Counted from the first letter of the stretch, positions 37,902 through 47,605 are shown. The stretch is 64,000 nt of DNA from Aeromonas sp. FDAARGOS 1405 (GCF_019048265.1 NZ_CP077311.1:186001-250000), one strand, 5' to 3'. Notes: a model not told the origin generated them from the sequence alone. Numbers and translations: made by a program.

Positions 37902-38876
37902 TTAGCGTGGCGATTCGTCGTTGTAGAGCCGCCGGATCTCGTTGCGCAGCCACATCACCTTGGCATCCTGATTGTGCCGTTTGTGCCACAGCAGGATGAA
38001 GGCGATCTCCAGCTGGGCGTAGAGCTTCTCGGGGAGCGGCAGCGGCATGGCGATCAGATTGTCGTGATGCCGACTGGCATAACCACCACAGTAAGAGGGC
38101 GCCACCGCAATCAGCTCGTGGCTCGACTGGGAGGCAATATGCAGCGCCTGCTCGAAGCTGGAGACCATGATGGGCACCTCCCGCTTCAGCCCCTCGTCCT
38201 CCAGCAGACTGTCGAGGGCCCAGGTATCGTTCGCTTCCCACACCATGCTGATCTGGGGGCAGGCCAAAAAATTCTCCAGCGACCACTTCTGCTGGAGCAA
38301 GGGGTGATCCTTGCGCAGGAACACCACCGGGCGATCGGTGAACAGCACCTCGTGATCGATGTAATAAGGCAAGCGGTTGACCTTGGCCAGGGAGCGGCCA
38401 TGGGTCTCGCGGGCGCAGAAGCCGAGATCCGCATCGCCATTGACGATGTCGTTGAGGGAGTGGTGATCCCACCCCAGCATCCTGACCACCGAGTTGGGGT
38501 ACTTCTGGTAGATGGTCATGGGCAGATCGCTCAGGAAGCTGATGTAGAAGGGGGACTCCATCACTAGGGTGAAGCGGGCACCATCGGGGATCGCCTCGCT
38601 ATTGAGCGAGGTGATGTTGTCAGTGAGCTGGAACCAGACCTTCAGCTCCTCCTCCAGGGTCAGGGAGAGGTTGGTGGGCTGCAACCCCTGCCGTACCCGT
38701 ACAAACAGGGGATCGTCAAACCACTCCCGCAATTTGGCCAAAGACTTGCTCACCGCCGACGGAGTGACACAGAGCTTTTTCGCCGCCCCTGCCACACTGC
38801 GCTCCTGCATCAGGTACTTGAAGACCACCAGCAGGTTCAAATCGAGTTCACCCAGATTGCGCATATCCCCTCTCAT
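37902..38876 (-). CDS. yidZ: LysR-family regulator YidZ
   Basis: A 324-residue LysR-type regulator whose sequence tracks E. coli YidZ: LDLNLLVVFKYLMQERSV, VTPSAVSKSLAKLREWFDDP, LRKDHPLL and LLWHKRHNQDAKVMWLR. YidZ has been linked to anaerobic nitric oxide resistance in E. coli. The ATG at 38876 is six bases after the mdtL stop; a second in-frame ATG at 38864 is also possible. The mdtL-yidZ pair is the same as in E. coli, but without the tnaAB genes beside it. Confidence 0.88.
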   Translation of the reverse strand: MRGDMRNLGELDLNLLVVFKYLMQERSVAGAAKKLCVTPSAVSKSLAKLREWFDDPLFVRVRQGLQPTNLSLTLEEELKVWFQLTDNITSLNSEAIPDGARFTLVMESPFYISFLSDLPMTIYQKYPNSVVRMLGWDHHSLNDIVNGDADLGFCARETHGRSLAKVNRLPYYIDHEVLFTDRPVVFLRKDHPLLQQKWSLENFLACPQISMVWEANDTWALDSLLEDEGLKREVPIMVSSFEQALHIASQSSHELIAVAPSYCGGYASRHHDNLIAMPLPLPEKLYAQLEIAFILLWHKRHNQDAKVMWLRNEIRRLYNDESPR

Positions 38877-38882
38877 CTTCCA

Positions 38883-40055
38883 TCAGCCCTGCGACTGCGC
38901 TTCACGAAGCGCGAGCCATGGTAACAGCCCTTTGACAGCCAGGTAACTGAGCAGTGCCAGCAGCAAGGCGCAGATCAGCATCTCGGTCGGGGCAAAGCCA
39001 AGTTGACCCAGCAGCCAGATGTAGAGGCCGGAGAGGCTGATCTGCATGATGCAGAGCACGGCACTGGCAAAGGCCACGTTATGCTGGCAACCATCGAGCG
39101 CCTCCCCCATCGCCACCCCGAAGCCACAGGAGAAGCCGACACAGACCAGCGCAAACCCCGGCAGCAACAGATGGATATCGCCCCCCGCCTGCCAGCTGCC
39201 GAACAGTGAGCACGCCGCCAGCAGATAGGAGAGATGAGACACAGCCAGCACTTTCTGTTTGCCCAACCAGCGCAACAGCAGGGGCGTCAGGAAGGAGGTG
39301 GACATACTCACGCCGGCCATCACCATCATCACGATGGAGTACTGCTCGGTAGTGAAGCCAAACTCCTTCATCAGGATCAGCGGCGAGACGCTGACATAGA
39401 CCAGAATGGCGGTCACACTGGCACTGGTCAGCAGGGAGAGCAGCATAAAGCGCGGCGAGCGCAGCAGGGCAAAGGGCAGCGCAGCGCCACTGTCCGGTTG
39501 CCGCGCCGGGCGGGTCTCTTTGAGCAGAAGCAAGTTCACCAGACCGCTGACGGCAGCCACCAGCGCCATCGCCACGAAGATCCCGCGCCAGTCAAAATGG
39601 GACAGGATGAGGTAACCGAGCACCGGCGCCAACACCGGGATCACGCAGATGACCCCGTTAATCATTGAAAGTGCCATCGCCAGCCGCTCCTGACACAGCA
39701 CGTCCCGCAGCACGGTAAAGGTCATGATATAGAGCGCACCGGCCCCGACTCCCTGCCAGAAACGGCCGAAATAGAACTGACTTATCCCCTCTGCACTGCC
39801 TGCCACCAGCGAGGCGAGGACAAAAATCAGCGCCCCCCCGAGCACCACCCAGCGCCGCCCGTAGCGATCGGCAATCATCCCCCCCAGCAGCACGGTGGCC
39901 GCCATGCCAAACAGATAGATGGAGAAGGCGGTGTGGATCTGCACCTCGCTCGCCTGCAGGGTATCGGCAATCCGGGGCACGGCGACCAGATAGAGATCGA
40001 TCCCGACCGGATAGAGGATGATCATCAGGAAGGCGCACAGCAAAAAAGTTCTCAT
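38883..40055 (-). CDS. mdtL: MFS multidrug efflux protein MdtL
   Basis: A 390-residue, 12-segment DHA1-family exporter (E. coli MdtL 391). Motif A is GGMIADRYGRRWVVLGG, motif C is CVIPVLAPVLGYLIL, and the N terminus FLMIILYPVGIDLYLVAVPR matches MdtL (LYPAGIDMYLVGLPR there). E. coli MdtL confers resistance to chloramphenicol when overproduced. GGAG lies six bases before the ATG at 40055. Together with yidZ it forms a two-gene unit. Confidence 0.9.
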   Translation of the reverse strand: MRTFLLCAFLMIILYPVGIDLYLVAVPRIADTLQASEVQIHTAFSIYLFGMAATVLLGGMIADRYGRRWVVLGGALIFVLASLVAGSAEGISQFYFGRFWQGVGAGALYIMTFTVLRDVLCQERLAMALSMINGVICVIPVLAPVLGYLILSHFDWRGIFVAMALVAAVSGLVNLLLLKETRPARQPDSGAALPFALLRSPRFMLLSLLTSASVTAILVYVSVSPLILMKEFGFTTEQYSIVMMVMAGVSMSTSFLTPLLLRWLGKQKVLAVSHLSYLLAACSLFGSWQAGGDIHLLLPGFALVCVGFSCGFGVAMGEALDGCQHNVAFASAVLCIMQISLSGLYIWLLGQLGFAPTEMLICALLLALLSYLAVKGLLPWLALREAQSQG

Positions 40056-40376
40056 GGAGGCTCCGTAACAGAAATCTGACCCCTGTTCTGCCAAAAGCGC
40101 GGCAAACAGCAGGCACACGGGTGACTATGCGGAGCACTATAGGGGGGGGCTACCTCCACAGCTAGTGAAGAGATGGCGATCGGTACATTCCAATCAGGAA
40201 ATATTCTATTGAGTTACGTGCCTGGGCGGCCATATTGAATCGAGCAGACTCACTAATAAACCGCGTCACCTCCCGCTCATTGCCATCCCTGCGCTGCACT
40301 TTACCGCCCGTCAGTTATCCGCCTTCACCCTTGCGGGCGTATAAGCTGTAGGTGCGACGCAATACAGGGAATGTGT
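40056..40376. other. 321-base divergent intergenic region (mdtL / moxR-type gene)
   Basis: No gene seen. It should contain divergent promoters. TATAAG at 40340-40345 is a candidate -10 for the moxR-type operon but lacks a good -35. Nothing else recognised. Confidence 0.5.
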
Positions 40377-41306
40377 ATGAAGGGAATGAAGAGAGAAGAG
40401 CAGATTGCCGGGCTGCTGGCGACACTGGAGCAAGTCATTCTGGGCAAGCCGCTGCAACTAAAAATCGCGCTGGTGACCCTGCTGGCGCGCGGTCATCTGC
40501 TGATCGAGGATCTGCCCGGTATGGGCAAGACCACCCTAGCCCACGCGCTGGCACAGGTACTGGGGCTGGCATGCAGGCGGATGCAGTTCACCGCCGATCT
40601 GCTCCCCGCCGACCTGCTGGGGTTGCAGATCTTTGACTCCCAGCAGCAAACATTTCGCTTTCACCCCGGCCCCATCTTCACCCAGGTACTGCTGGCGGAC
40701 GAGATCAACCGTGCCAGCCCCAAGGTGCAGAGCGCCCTGCTGGAGGCGATGGCCGAGGGCAAGGTGAGCATCGAGGGCCACACGCACCCACTCCCCATTC
40801 CATTTTTCGTCATCGCCACCCAGAATCCGGCGGATCAGGCGGGCACCTATCCGCTGCCGGAATCCCAGCTCGACCGCTTCGCCGTGCGACTCTCGCTGGG
40901 TTTTCCGCCACGAGAGGCGGAGCGCCAGTTGCTGCGCGGCAACCAGCCGACTGACCCGTTGCCCTCCATGCTGAATGCCGCCGAGCTGGCTGCCCTGCAA
41001 GCGGAAGGTGATGCTATCCATGTTTCCGATGCCACCCTCGACTACCTGCTGGCGCTGGTGCACCAGAGCCGCTTTGATGGGGAGCTGCCACAGCCCCTCT
41101 CCCCCCGGGCAGCCCAGACCTTGCTGGCGGTGAGCCGGGCCTGGGCGCTGGTGGCGGGGCGGCGCTTTGTCACGGTGGAGGATGTGCAGGCAGTCTTCCC
41201 CTATATGGCCGAGCATCGGCTGCGGGGCAGCTTTGGCGTACAGCACGGCGAAGCCTGTCCCCTTAGCCAGCGATTGCTGGCCCGGGTCGATCCGGACAAT
41301 CCCTGA
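40377..41306 (+). CDS. MoxR-family AAA+ ATPase
   Basis: A 309-residue AAA+ protein of the MoxR class, thought to act as a metal-insertion or assembly chaperone with DUF58 and von Willebrand-type partners. Walker A is PGMGKTT (47-53), Walker B is LLADEINRA, and sensor 1 is IATQNPADQAGTYPLPESQLDRF, a MoxR hallmark (IATQNP and PLPESQLDRF). The ATG at 40377 has GGGA at a fair distance; ATG at 40371 is an alternative. The stop overlaps the next gene start by one base (TGATG). Confidence 0.9.
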   Translation: MKGMKREEQIAGLLATLEQVILGKPLQLKIALVTLLARGHLLIEDLPGMGKTTLAHALAQVLGLACRRMQFTADLLPADLLGLQIFDSQQQTFRFHPGPIFTQVLLADEINRASPKVQSALLEAMAEGKVSIEGHTHPLPIPFFVIATQNPADQAGTYPLPESQLDRFAVRLSLGFPPREAERQLLRGNQPTDPLPSMLNAAELAALQAEGDAIHVSDATLDYLLALVHQSRFDGELPQPLSPRAAQTLLAVSRAWALVAGRRFVTVEDVQAVFPYMAEHRLRGSFGVQHGEACPLSQRLLARVDPDNP

Positions 41307-42301
41307 TGAGCAAATTGTTTGACCGTTGGCAGCTGTGGCGAGCTCGCTGGCAACGACGCTGGCTCGACCGTCGCATTCCCCCGGCCCGCCAGATCACGCT
41401 GGGTACCCGCAGCCTCTTTATCCTCCCCACCCGCATGGGGCTGCTCTATCTGCTGGTGCTGCTCGCCATCTATCTGCTCGGCACCAACTATCAGAACAAT
41501 CTGGTACTGCTGGTGGCCTACTGCCTTGGCAGCCTGTTTATGGCCGCCATGTGGCTCACCCACCGCAACCTGCTGGGGCTGGAGCTGCTGGGTGGCCCGC
41601 TGGTGCTGGGGGAAGCGGGTAGCCAGCTGCCTATCCGTATCTTGGTGCAGAGCCCGCGCCCGGTGCAGGCGCTCCGGTTTAGCCTCAACGAAGGCACCCT
41701 CTGGCTGGCACAGGCCGACGCTGTGCCCAGCACAGTTATCCTACCCGTATCGGGCTCGCGCCGCGGGCCATTGCACCTTGGTCGATTGCGGGTTGAAAGC
41801 CGCTACCCTCTCGGCCTGTTTCGCTGCTGGTCCCTGCTGGACTTGCAACTGGAAGGCTGGCTCTCTCCCAAACCAACATTCGGCGCGCTAAGAGGGGAAC
41901 ATGCGACCCAAAACGAGGGGCATCAGGGCCAACCCGCTCCGGCCACTCTCGGTGACTTTGACTCTCTGCGGACACATCAGGCCGGTGAACCACTGAGCCG
42001 GGTCGCCTGGAAGCAACTTGCCCAGGGGCGCGGCCTGCTGACCAAACAGTTCCATGAGCCACAGCAGGATGACACTCACCTCACCTTGCAGCGGATCGCG
42101 GGTGGGGATCTGGAGCAGCGGCTGGCAGTGCTGGCCTGGTGGTGCGCAGATTACGGCAAGCGGGGCATCCCCTTTACCCTAACACTGGCAAACCAGACGC
42201 TGGGACCCGATAGCGGCGCCGCCTTTGTGCAGCGCTGCCTGCTGGCACTGGCCCGATTCGATGCAACACCACCGAAGAGCACGCCCGATGCTGCTCGATA
42301 A
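41306..42301 (+). CDS. DUF58 domain membrane protein
   Basis: A 331-residue protein with two closely spaced membrane segments near the N terminus (residues about 45-85) and a DUF58 domain towards the C terminus, including the LRTHQAGEPLSRVAWKQLA region, the family core. DUF58 proteins co-occur with MoxR ATPases and may be their membrane partner or substrate. The gene overlaps moxR by one base and the following transglutaminase gene by 14 bases, so the three are tightly coupled. Confidence 0.88.
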   Translation: MSKLFDRWQLWRARWQRRWLDRRIPPARQITLGTRSLFILPTRMGLLYLLVLLAIYLLGTNYQNNLVLLVAYCLGSLFMAAMWLTHRNLLGLELLGGPLVLGEAGSQLPIRILVQSPRPVQALRFSLNEGTLWLAQADAVPSTVILPVSGSRRGPLHLGRLRVESRYPLGLFRCWSLLDLQLEGWLSPKPTFGALRGEHATQNEGHQGQPAPATLGDFDSLRTHQAGEPLSRVAWKQLAQGRGLLTKQFHEPQQDDTHLTLQRIAGGDLEQRLAVLAWWCADYGKRGIPFTLTLANQTLGPDSGAAFVQRCLLALARFDATPPKSTPDAAR

Positions 42302-44303
42302 CCGCCGCCTGTTACCACTCATCGCCCTGCAACAGCTGCTGCTGGTCGCGGCGCTCTGGCCACAGTTGCAGCTCTGGGTGATGGCAGTAGGCGCCATGAC
42401 CCTCGGCGTCCGGGCCATGATGCTGTGGCGCGGCTGGCCGCCCCTGCCTGCCCGCTGGTTGGCGCTGCTGGCCATCACAACCGTGGTGTTGCTGGGGTTG
42501 CAGTGGCGCACATTGGGCACCCTGCCCGCCCTGATCAATCTGCTCTGGATCGGCTATAGCCTGAAGATGATCGAAGTGCGGCGCGAGCGGGATATCGAGC
42601 AGGTGCTACAGCTCGCCTTCTTCCTCATCGCGCTGGCGCTGGTACAACGCCAAAGCATCGGCTGGACGGCCGGAATGACAGTAGCACTCTGGCTGGCAGT
42701 AACCGCGCTGGTGGCCGCCGTCGCCCCCGAACAGAAACGGCCTTGGCGCAGTGCGGGTGGTACCCTGCTGCTGGCGCTTCCCCTGCTCATCACTCTGTTT
42801 CTGCTGCTGCCAAGGCTCCCGCCCCTCTGGCAGATGCCCACCACCAGCCGCGCCCTGTCGGGGCTCTCGGAAGAGCTGGCCCCCGGCGATATCAGCGAAC
42901 TGGTCAACTCCTCGGAACTGGCCTTTCGGGTCACCTTTGCCGATGGCCCGCCCCCGGCCCGCGAGCGCTACTTTCCGGTGATGCGCCAAGAAATTTTCGA
43001 TGGCCAGCGCTGGTTGCTGAGCCCCGAGGTCAGGGCATGGCAGCAGACAGTGCCGGTGCAAACCGGGCTCCCCCTTCTGGCATCCTCTTCTCAGACCAAC
43101 TCTCAACTGGCAGATAGTCCGTTACCCGCCGGGAGCTACGAGGTGATCGCCGAGCCCCAGCGCCACCGCTGGGCCTTTGCTCTGAGCGAACCGCACCTGC
43201 TGGCGGGACCGGTAATGCTCACGCCTCTCAACACCCTCTATCGGCAGGGGAGCAGCGAGATGGCGATACGCTATCGCATTGGCCGCGGCGAAGCACAGAT
43301 CGAGGATGATAGCCAAGCCGCCCAGCGCAACCTGCAACTGCCAGCCGGGGGCAACCCGAGAGCGCGAGCTCACGGCCAAGGGCTGGCTGTGCGCTATCCA
43401 GAACGCGCCAAGCTGGTCGCCGCCCTGCTCGCACAGTTTCGCAGCCAATCCTATTACTACACCCTGACCCCGCCACGACTTGGCAGTGACGGGGTGGATG
43501 CATTCCTGTTCGATACAAAGCAGGGCTTTTGCGGCCACTACGCCATGGCGACCGCTTTCGTGCTGCGCGCTGCCGGTATTCCTGCACGACTGGTCACCGG
43601 TTATCTCGGCGGCGAATGGAATCCCAGGGGCAACTATCTGGCGGTACACCAGTTCGATGCCCATGCCTGGGTGGAGTATCTCGATGAAGGGGGCTCATGG
43701 CGGCGAATCGACCCCACGGCGGCAGTGGCACCTGAGCGCATTGAAGACGGCGTGAGGGAGGCCCTGAGCGACGAGTTTACCGCCGCCGACCCCCTCGCTT
43801 TGCAACGTTATCGCAACTGGGCCCTGCTCAATCAGCTGCGCTGGTGGGGCAACAATATCGAATACCAGTGGAGTCGCTGGGTGATTGGTTACGATGCGGG
43901 CCAGCTCTGGCAGCAAATCGGTCTGCGCTGGCCTGCACTGGCAGCGCACACTCCCTGGTTGATCCTCGCGAGCCTGATGCTGGTCGCCCTGCTGGTGAGC
44001 CTGCCCCTGCTGTTGCCCGCGCGCCTGCCGCCAGCGCGGCGCATCTGGCAGCCCCTGCTCAAACGGGGCAAACGCAGCGGCTACTCACCCCAGCCCACCG
44101 AGAGCATGGGGGCATGGTGCGAGCGACTGGCGCGGCTGCGTCCTGACCTTGCCCATCCTCTGCTAAAGAGTGCGTGGCTCTATCGCCGCTGGCGTTATGC
44201 CCCTTTCAGCGACCGACAACAAAGGCGCTGCTGGCGCCAGTTGCAACTGCGTATAAAACAACTCACCCTGCTCTGGGATCAACCGCAGAAGAGCAAGCCA
44301 TAA
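42288..44303 (+). CDS. Membrane-bound transglutaminase-like protein (TgpA/DUF3488)
   Basis: A 671-residue inner-membrane protein. About six membrane segments (residues 1-180) form the DUF3488 region, followed by a periplasmic transglutaminase-like domain with the triad Cys415 (GFCGHYA), His459 (DAHAWVE) and Asp475 (RIDPT). One more membrane segment follows (about 560-580), then a DUF4129-type cytoplasmic tail. The Pseudomonas homologue TgpA is essential. The ATG at 42288 lies inside the end of the DUF58 gene. The three-gene order MoxR-DUF58-TgpA is widely conserved; the substrate is unknown. Confidence 0.9.
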   Translation: MLLDNRRLLPLIALQQLLLVAALWPQLQLWVMAVGAMTLGVRAMMLWRGWPPLPARWLALLAITTVVLLGLQWRTLGTLPALINLLWIGYSLKMIEVRRERDIEQVLQLAFFLIALALVQRQSIGWTAGMTVALWLAVTALVAAVAPEQKRPWRSAGGTLLLALPLLITLFLLLPRLPPLWQMPTTSRALSGLSEELAPGDISELVNSSELAFRVTFADGPPPARERYFPVMRQEIFDGQRWLLSPEVRAWQQTVPVQTGLPLLASSSQTNSQLADSPLPAGSYEVIAEPQRHRWAFALSEPHLLAGPVMLTPLNTLYRQGSSEMAIRYRIGRGEAQIEDDSQAAQRNLQLPAGGNPRARAHGQGLAVRYPERAKLVAALLAQFRSQSYYYTLTPPRLGSDGVDAFLFDTKQGFCGHYAMATAFVLRAAGIPARLVTGYLGGEWNPRGNYLAVHQFDAHAWVEYLDEGGSWRRIDPTAAVAPERIEDGVREALSDEFTAADPLALQRYRNWALLNQLRWWGNNIEYQWSRWVIGYDAGQLWQQIGLRWPALAAHTPWLILASLMLVALLVSLPLLLPARLPPARRIWQPLLKRGKRSGYSPQPTESMGAWCERLARLRPDLAHPLLKSAWLYRRWRYAPFSDRQQRRCWRQLQLRIKQLTLLWDQPQKSKP

Positions 44304-44337
44304 AAAGGGGGAGCCACTGGCTCCCCCCTCAGGTTTT
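44302..44337 (+). terminator. Bidirectional terminator between the tgpA-type and alanine symporter genes
   Basis: Stem AGGGGGAGCC / GGCTCCCCCCT with an ACT loop (one bulged C), five As on the left and TTTT a few bases to the right. It can serve both convergent transcripts. Confidence 0.72.
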
Positions 44338-44363
44338 AATCAAGAGGTTTGACTCACCGCTTG

Positions 44364-45794
44364 TTATTTTTTGGTCGGATTGTCCCAAATTCCCTCTTCC
44401 AGCTGGGAGCGGATCTCCGGGTACTTGTTGGCATCAAAGGTGGGCACCTTGCCCAGCTTGAGCTGGTCGTTGTAATCCTTCGCCAGCTTGATGGCGACGC
44501 CGGAGAGCAGCAGGATCGCCACCAGGTTGACGATGGCCATCAGTCCCATGGAAACATCCGCCATGGCCCAGACAGTGGGTAACTCGCCCACAGAGCCGAA
44601 CATCACCATACCCAGCACAAACATCCGGAACAGCATCAGGCCGCCCTTGTGGTTGTGCTCGAGGAACACCAGATTGGTTTCGGCATAGGAGTAGTTGGCC
44701 ACGATAGAGGTGAAGGCGAAGAAGAAGATGGCTGCCGCGATAAAGATGTTGCCACCGCTGCCAATCTGGGAAGAGAGCGCACGCTGGGTCAGCTCGACAC
44801 CGGTCACACCGGAGCCCGGCTCAAACTGACCTGACATCAGGATGATGGCGGCGGTACAGCTACAGATTACGATGGTGTCCATAAAGACCCCCAGCATCTG
44901 CACATAACCCTGGGAGGCCGGGTGCGGCGGATAGGGAGTGGCTGTCGCCGCGGCGTTGGGCGCAGAGCCCATGCCCGCCTCGTTGGAGAAGAGACCGCGC
45001 TTGATACCGTTGATCATCGCCTGGGAGATGGCATAACCCAGCGCACCCGAGCCTGCCTGCTCAATCCCGAAGGCAGACTTGATGATCAGCATGAAGACAT
45101 GGGGCAACTCGGTGATGTTCATCGCCACGATCACCAGCGCCAGCAGGATGTAGGCCAGCGCCATAAAGGGCACCACCAGCTCGGCAAAACGGGCAATGCC
45201 ACGAATGCCGCCGAAGATAATCAGGCCGGAGAGTGCCACCAGCGCCAGACCGCTGACCCAGTCAGGAATGCCAAACGCCACCTTCATCGCCAGACTGATG
45301 GAGTTGGCCTGCACCGCGTTGAACACCAGACCAAATGCTAGGATCAGGCAGAGCGAGAACACCACCCCCATCCAGCGCATGCCAAGGCCTTTCTCCATGT
45401 AGTAGGCTGGGCCACCACGGTAGTTGCCATCCTCATCCTTGACCTTGTAGAGCTGGGCCAGGGTGCTTTCGACGAAGGCGGTCGCCATGCCGATAAAGGC
45501 AATAAGCCACATCCAGAAGATGGCACCGGGGCCACCCAGATAGATAGCGACAGCAACACCGGCCAGGTTGCCGGTGCCGACTCGGGCGGCAAGGCTGGTA
45601 CAGAGGGCCTGGAAGGAGGAGATGCCTGCGTTGTCCGATTTACGGCTGTTTTTCAGCACGGAAAACATGTGGCCAAAGTGACGGATCTGGATAAAACCCA
45701 GGCGGAAGGTGAAAAAGATCCCGACCCCGATGAGCAGGTAGATGAGCACGGCTCCCCACATCAGGTCGTTTAGCATCGCAATCAAGGTGTCCAT
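44364..45794 (-). CDS. Sodium:alanine/glycine symporter (AGCS family)
   Basis: A 476-residue inner-membrane amino-acid carrier with about 10-11 hydrophobic segments. The family motifs GTGNLAGVAVAIYLGGPGAIFWMW (in two parts, GTGNLAGVAVAIYLGG and PGAIFWMW) and GIKRGLFSNEAGMGSAPNAAA are visible. MDTLIAMLN is taken as the start because GAGAG lies five bases upstream; a much longer frame runs back through the promoter. A CRP-like site lies 117 bases upstream. The specific substrate (alanine, glycine or another) is not determined. Confidence 0.92.
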   Translation of the reverse strand: MDTLIAMLNDLMWGAVLIYLLIGVGIFFTFRLGFIQIRHFGHMFSVLKNSRKSDNAGISSFQALCTSLAARVGTGNLAGVAVAIYLGGPGAIFWMWLIAFIGMATAFVESTLAQLYKVKDEDGNYRGGPAYYMEKGLGMRWMGVVFSLCLILAFGLVFNAVQANSISLAMKVAFGIPDWVSGLALVALSGLIIFGGIRGIARFAELVVPFMALAYILLALVIVAMNITELPHVFMLIIKSAFGIEQAGSGALGYAISQAMINGIKRGLFSNEAGMGSAPNAAATATPYPPHPASQGYVQMLGVFMDTIVICSCTAAIILMSGQFEPGSGVTGVELTQRALSSQIGSGGNIFIAAAIFFFAFTSIVANYSYAETNLVFLEHNHKGGLMLFRMFVLGMVMFGSVGELPTVWAMADVSMGLMAIVNLVAILLLSGVAIKLAKDYNDQLKLGKVPTFDANKYPEIRSQLEEGIWDNPTKK

Positions 45795-45910
45795 AATTCT
45801 CTCGTTGTTATTCACATCCATGGCCAGTCTGCGCTGACCGTTTTCTGTCTGTCGTTTAATTAGCGTTTCGCTAAAGGGGCGGAATCTAGCACAGCGGGAG
45901 AGCCCGGAAT

Positions 45911-45926
45911 AGTGATCCCGGTCACG
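45911..45926 (-). promoter_or_regulatory. Candidate CRP site upstream of the alanine symporter
   Basis: GTGA (45912-45915), six bases, TCAC (45922-45925): a perfect inner CRP palindrome with the outer bases not matching (A and G). Placement fits activation of the minus-strand gene. Prediction by eye. Confidence 0.45.
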
Positions 45927-46071
45927 CGAGACACAAAAAACGAACGGTAAAAGCCCATAAAGCTCCATTTAAATCGCAAACTTTCAACAAACTCAATAAT
46001 TCAATCAGACAGGCCACCATTAAGCCCCATAAGAGAACCATTTTGATATATCCCTGATGAGCTATCCGGAA

Positions 46072-46131
46072 ACGCAAACGCTTGCATGAAATAGCTTTCA
46101 AACGGCGATATTTCGCCAAACGTTTTCGCTG
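46072..46131 (+). promoter_or_regulatory. Two LacI/PurR-type operators upstream of transaldolase
   Basis: Site 1, ACGCAAACGCTTGCAT (46072-46087), matches the PurR consensus ACGCAAACGTTTGCGT at 14 of 16 bases. Site 2, GCCAAACGTTTTCGC (46115-46129), has the same AAACGTTT centre. Their CG centres are 42 bases apart, close to four helical turns. A perfect GGCGATATTTCGCC palindrome (46104-46117) lies between and overlaps site 2. The controlling protein could be any LacI-family member. Confidence 0.55.
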
Positions 46132-46165
46132 TAATTAAATTTCAAGTGCGTAGCGAGATAATTTA

Positions 46166-46181
46166 TGTGATCGACGACACA
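46166..46181 (+). promoter_or_regulatory. Candidate CRP site upstream of transaldolase
   Basis: TGTGA (46166-46170), six bases, ACACA (46177-46181): nine of ten core positions. It is about 315 bases before the gene and 45 bases from the second LacI-type site. The rest of the 701-base gap (45795-46495) shows no gene. Confidence 0.45.
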
Positions 46182-46495
46182 AATATCGATATTGGCTAAA
46201 AAAGTTCAGCTGAAAGCAAACCGGAGCGAGGTCGGAAGGAAATGTAAAAAACCTTACTAATCATATAGTTTCACGCCATAAAACGGGATGACTCAACAGC
46301 CTGAATGTTTAACAACCAAGCGCCCCTATTGCAGGATGCAGCACATCAGTATTAATTAGGCAGGCAATGACGATGGGCCGCCCCCATCGCGCTTTTCTGA
46401 GCCTGAGGCACCAAGATCCTGTAATTTTATTTCAGAACCACCGTCTCAAGCCCGCAACCCAGGGATTACTCCCTCATTAAGAGATGATATTCGCT

Positions 46496-47446
46496 ATGGC
46501 CGATAAATTAACCCAGCTGAAAGCCCTGACCACTGTTGTTGCCGACACCGGTGATATCGAAGCCATCAAACGCTATCAGCCCATCGATGCCACCACCAAC
46601 CCCTCTCTGGTTCTGAAGGCCTCCGAGATCCCCGAGTACGCTCCGCTGATCGAAGACGCCATCAAGTGGGCCAAAGCCCAGAGCCAGGACAAGGCACAGC
46701 AAATCATCGACGCGGGCGACAAGCTGGCCGTCAACATCGGTCTGGAAGTGCTGAAGATCGTTCCGGGCCGTATCTCTACCGAAGTGGATGCCCGTCTCTC
46801 CTTCGATACCGAGGCCAGCATCGCCAAGGCCCGCAAGCTGATCCGTCTTTACAACGAAGCGGGTATCAGTAACGACCGCATTCTGATCAAGCTGGCCTCC
46901 ACCTGGGAAGGGATCCGTGCCGCCGAGGTTCTGGAGAAAGAGGGTATCCAGTGCAACCTGACCCTGCTGTTCTCCTTCGCCCAGGCCCGTGCCTGTGCCG
47001 AAGCCGGTGCCTTCCTGATCTCCCCGTTTGTGGGCCGCATCCTCGACTGGTACAAAGCCAAAAATGGCCGTGACTACACCGCCAGCGAAGATCCGGGCGT
47101 GGTCTCCGTTACCTCCATCTACAACTACTACAAGCAGCACGACTACCCGACCGTGGTGATGGGCGCCAGCTTCCGCAACACCGGCGAGATCCTGGAACTG
47201 GCCGGTTGCGACCGCCTGACCATTGGTCCGGCCCTGCTGGAAGAGCTGAGCAAGAGCGAAGGCGCCGTGGTACGCAAACTGGACTACACCGGTGAGCGCA
47301 AGGCCAAACCGACCCCTATGACCGAAGCCGAATTCCGCTGGGAACTGAACCAGGACGCCATGGCTCACGAGAAGCTGGGCGAAGGTATCCGCATGTTTGC
47401 CATCGACCAGGGCAAGCTGGAAACCATGCTGGCAAGCCGCCTGTAA
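46496..47446 (+). CDS. tal: Transaldolase
   Basis: Transaldolase moves a dihydroxyacetone unit between sugar phosphates in the non-oxidative pentose phosphate pathway. The 316-residue protein (E. coli TalB 317) starts [20 protein letters not shown]. The Schiff-base Lys132 is in [12 protein letters not shown] and Asp17 in ADTGD, both at the E. coli positions. An ATG 12 bases upstream is in frame but the shorter start matches the family. Preceded by a long regulatory region and ended by a strong terminator. Confidence 0.97.
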   Translation: MADKLTQLKALTTVVADTGDIEAIKRYQPIDATTNPSLVLKASEIPEYAPLIEDAIKWAKAQSQDKAQQIIDAGDKLAVNIGLEVLKIVPGRISTEVDARLSFDTEASIAKARKLIRLYNEAGISNDRILIKLASTWEGIRAAEVLEKEGIQCNLTLLFSFAQARACAEAGAFLISPFVGRILDWYKAKNGRDYTASEDPGVVSVTSIYNYYKQHDYPTVVMGASFRNTGEILELAGCDRLTIGPALLEELSKSEGAVVRKLDYTGERKAKPTPMTEAEFRWELNQDAMAHEKLGEGIRMFAIDQGKLETMLASRL

Positions 47447-47462
47447 TCGATTAATTTTTATG

Positions 47463-47500
47463 AAAAAAACCGGGCCCCTACCAAGGGGCCCGGTTTTTTT
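47463..47500 (+). terminator. Terminator of tal
   Basis: A 16-bp stem, AAAAAAACCGGGCCCC paired with GGGGCCCGGTTTTTTT, and a short loop, 16 bases after the stop. Confidence 0.95.
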
Positions 47501-47605
47501 CATGGGCTTTTTTAGCGCTGTCATAGAGTCGTCACGAAAACGTTTTAATTTCAGATTCGTTATGTTATACGGGTGGTGAAAACGATAAAAGCCAAGGAGG
47601 GAGCC

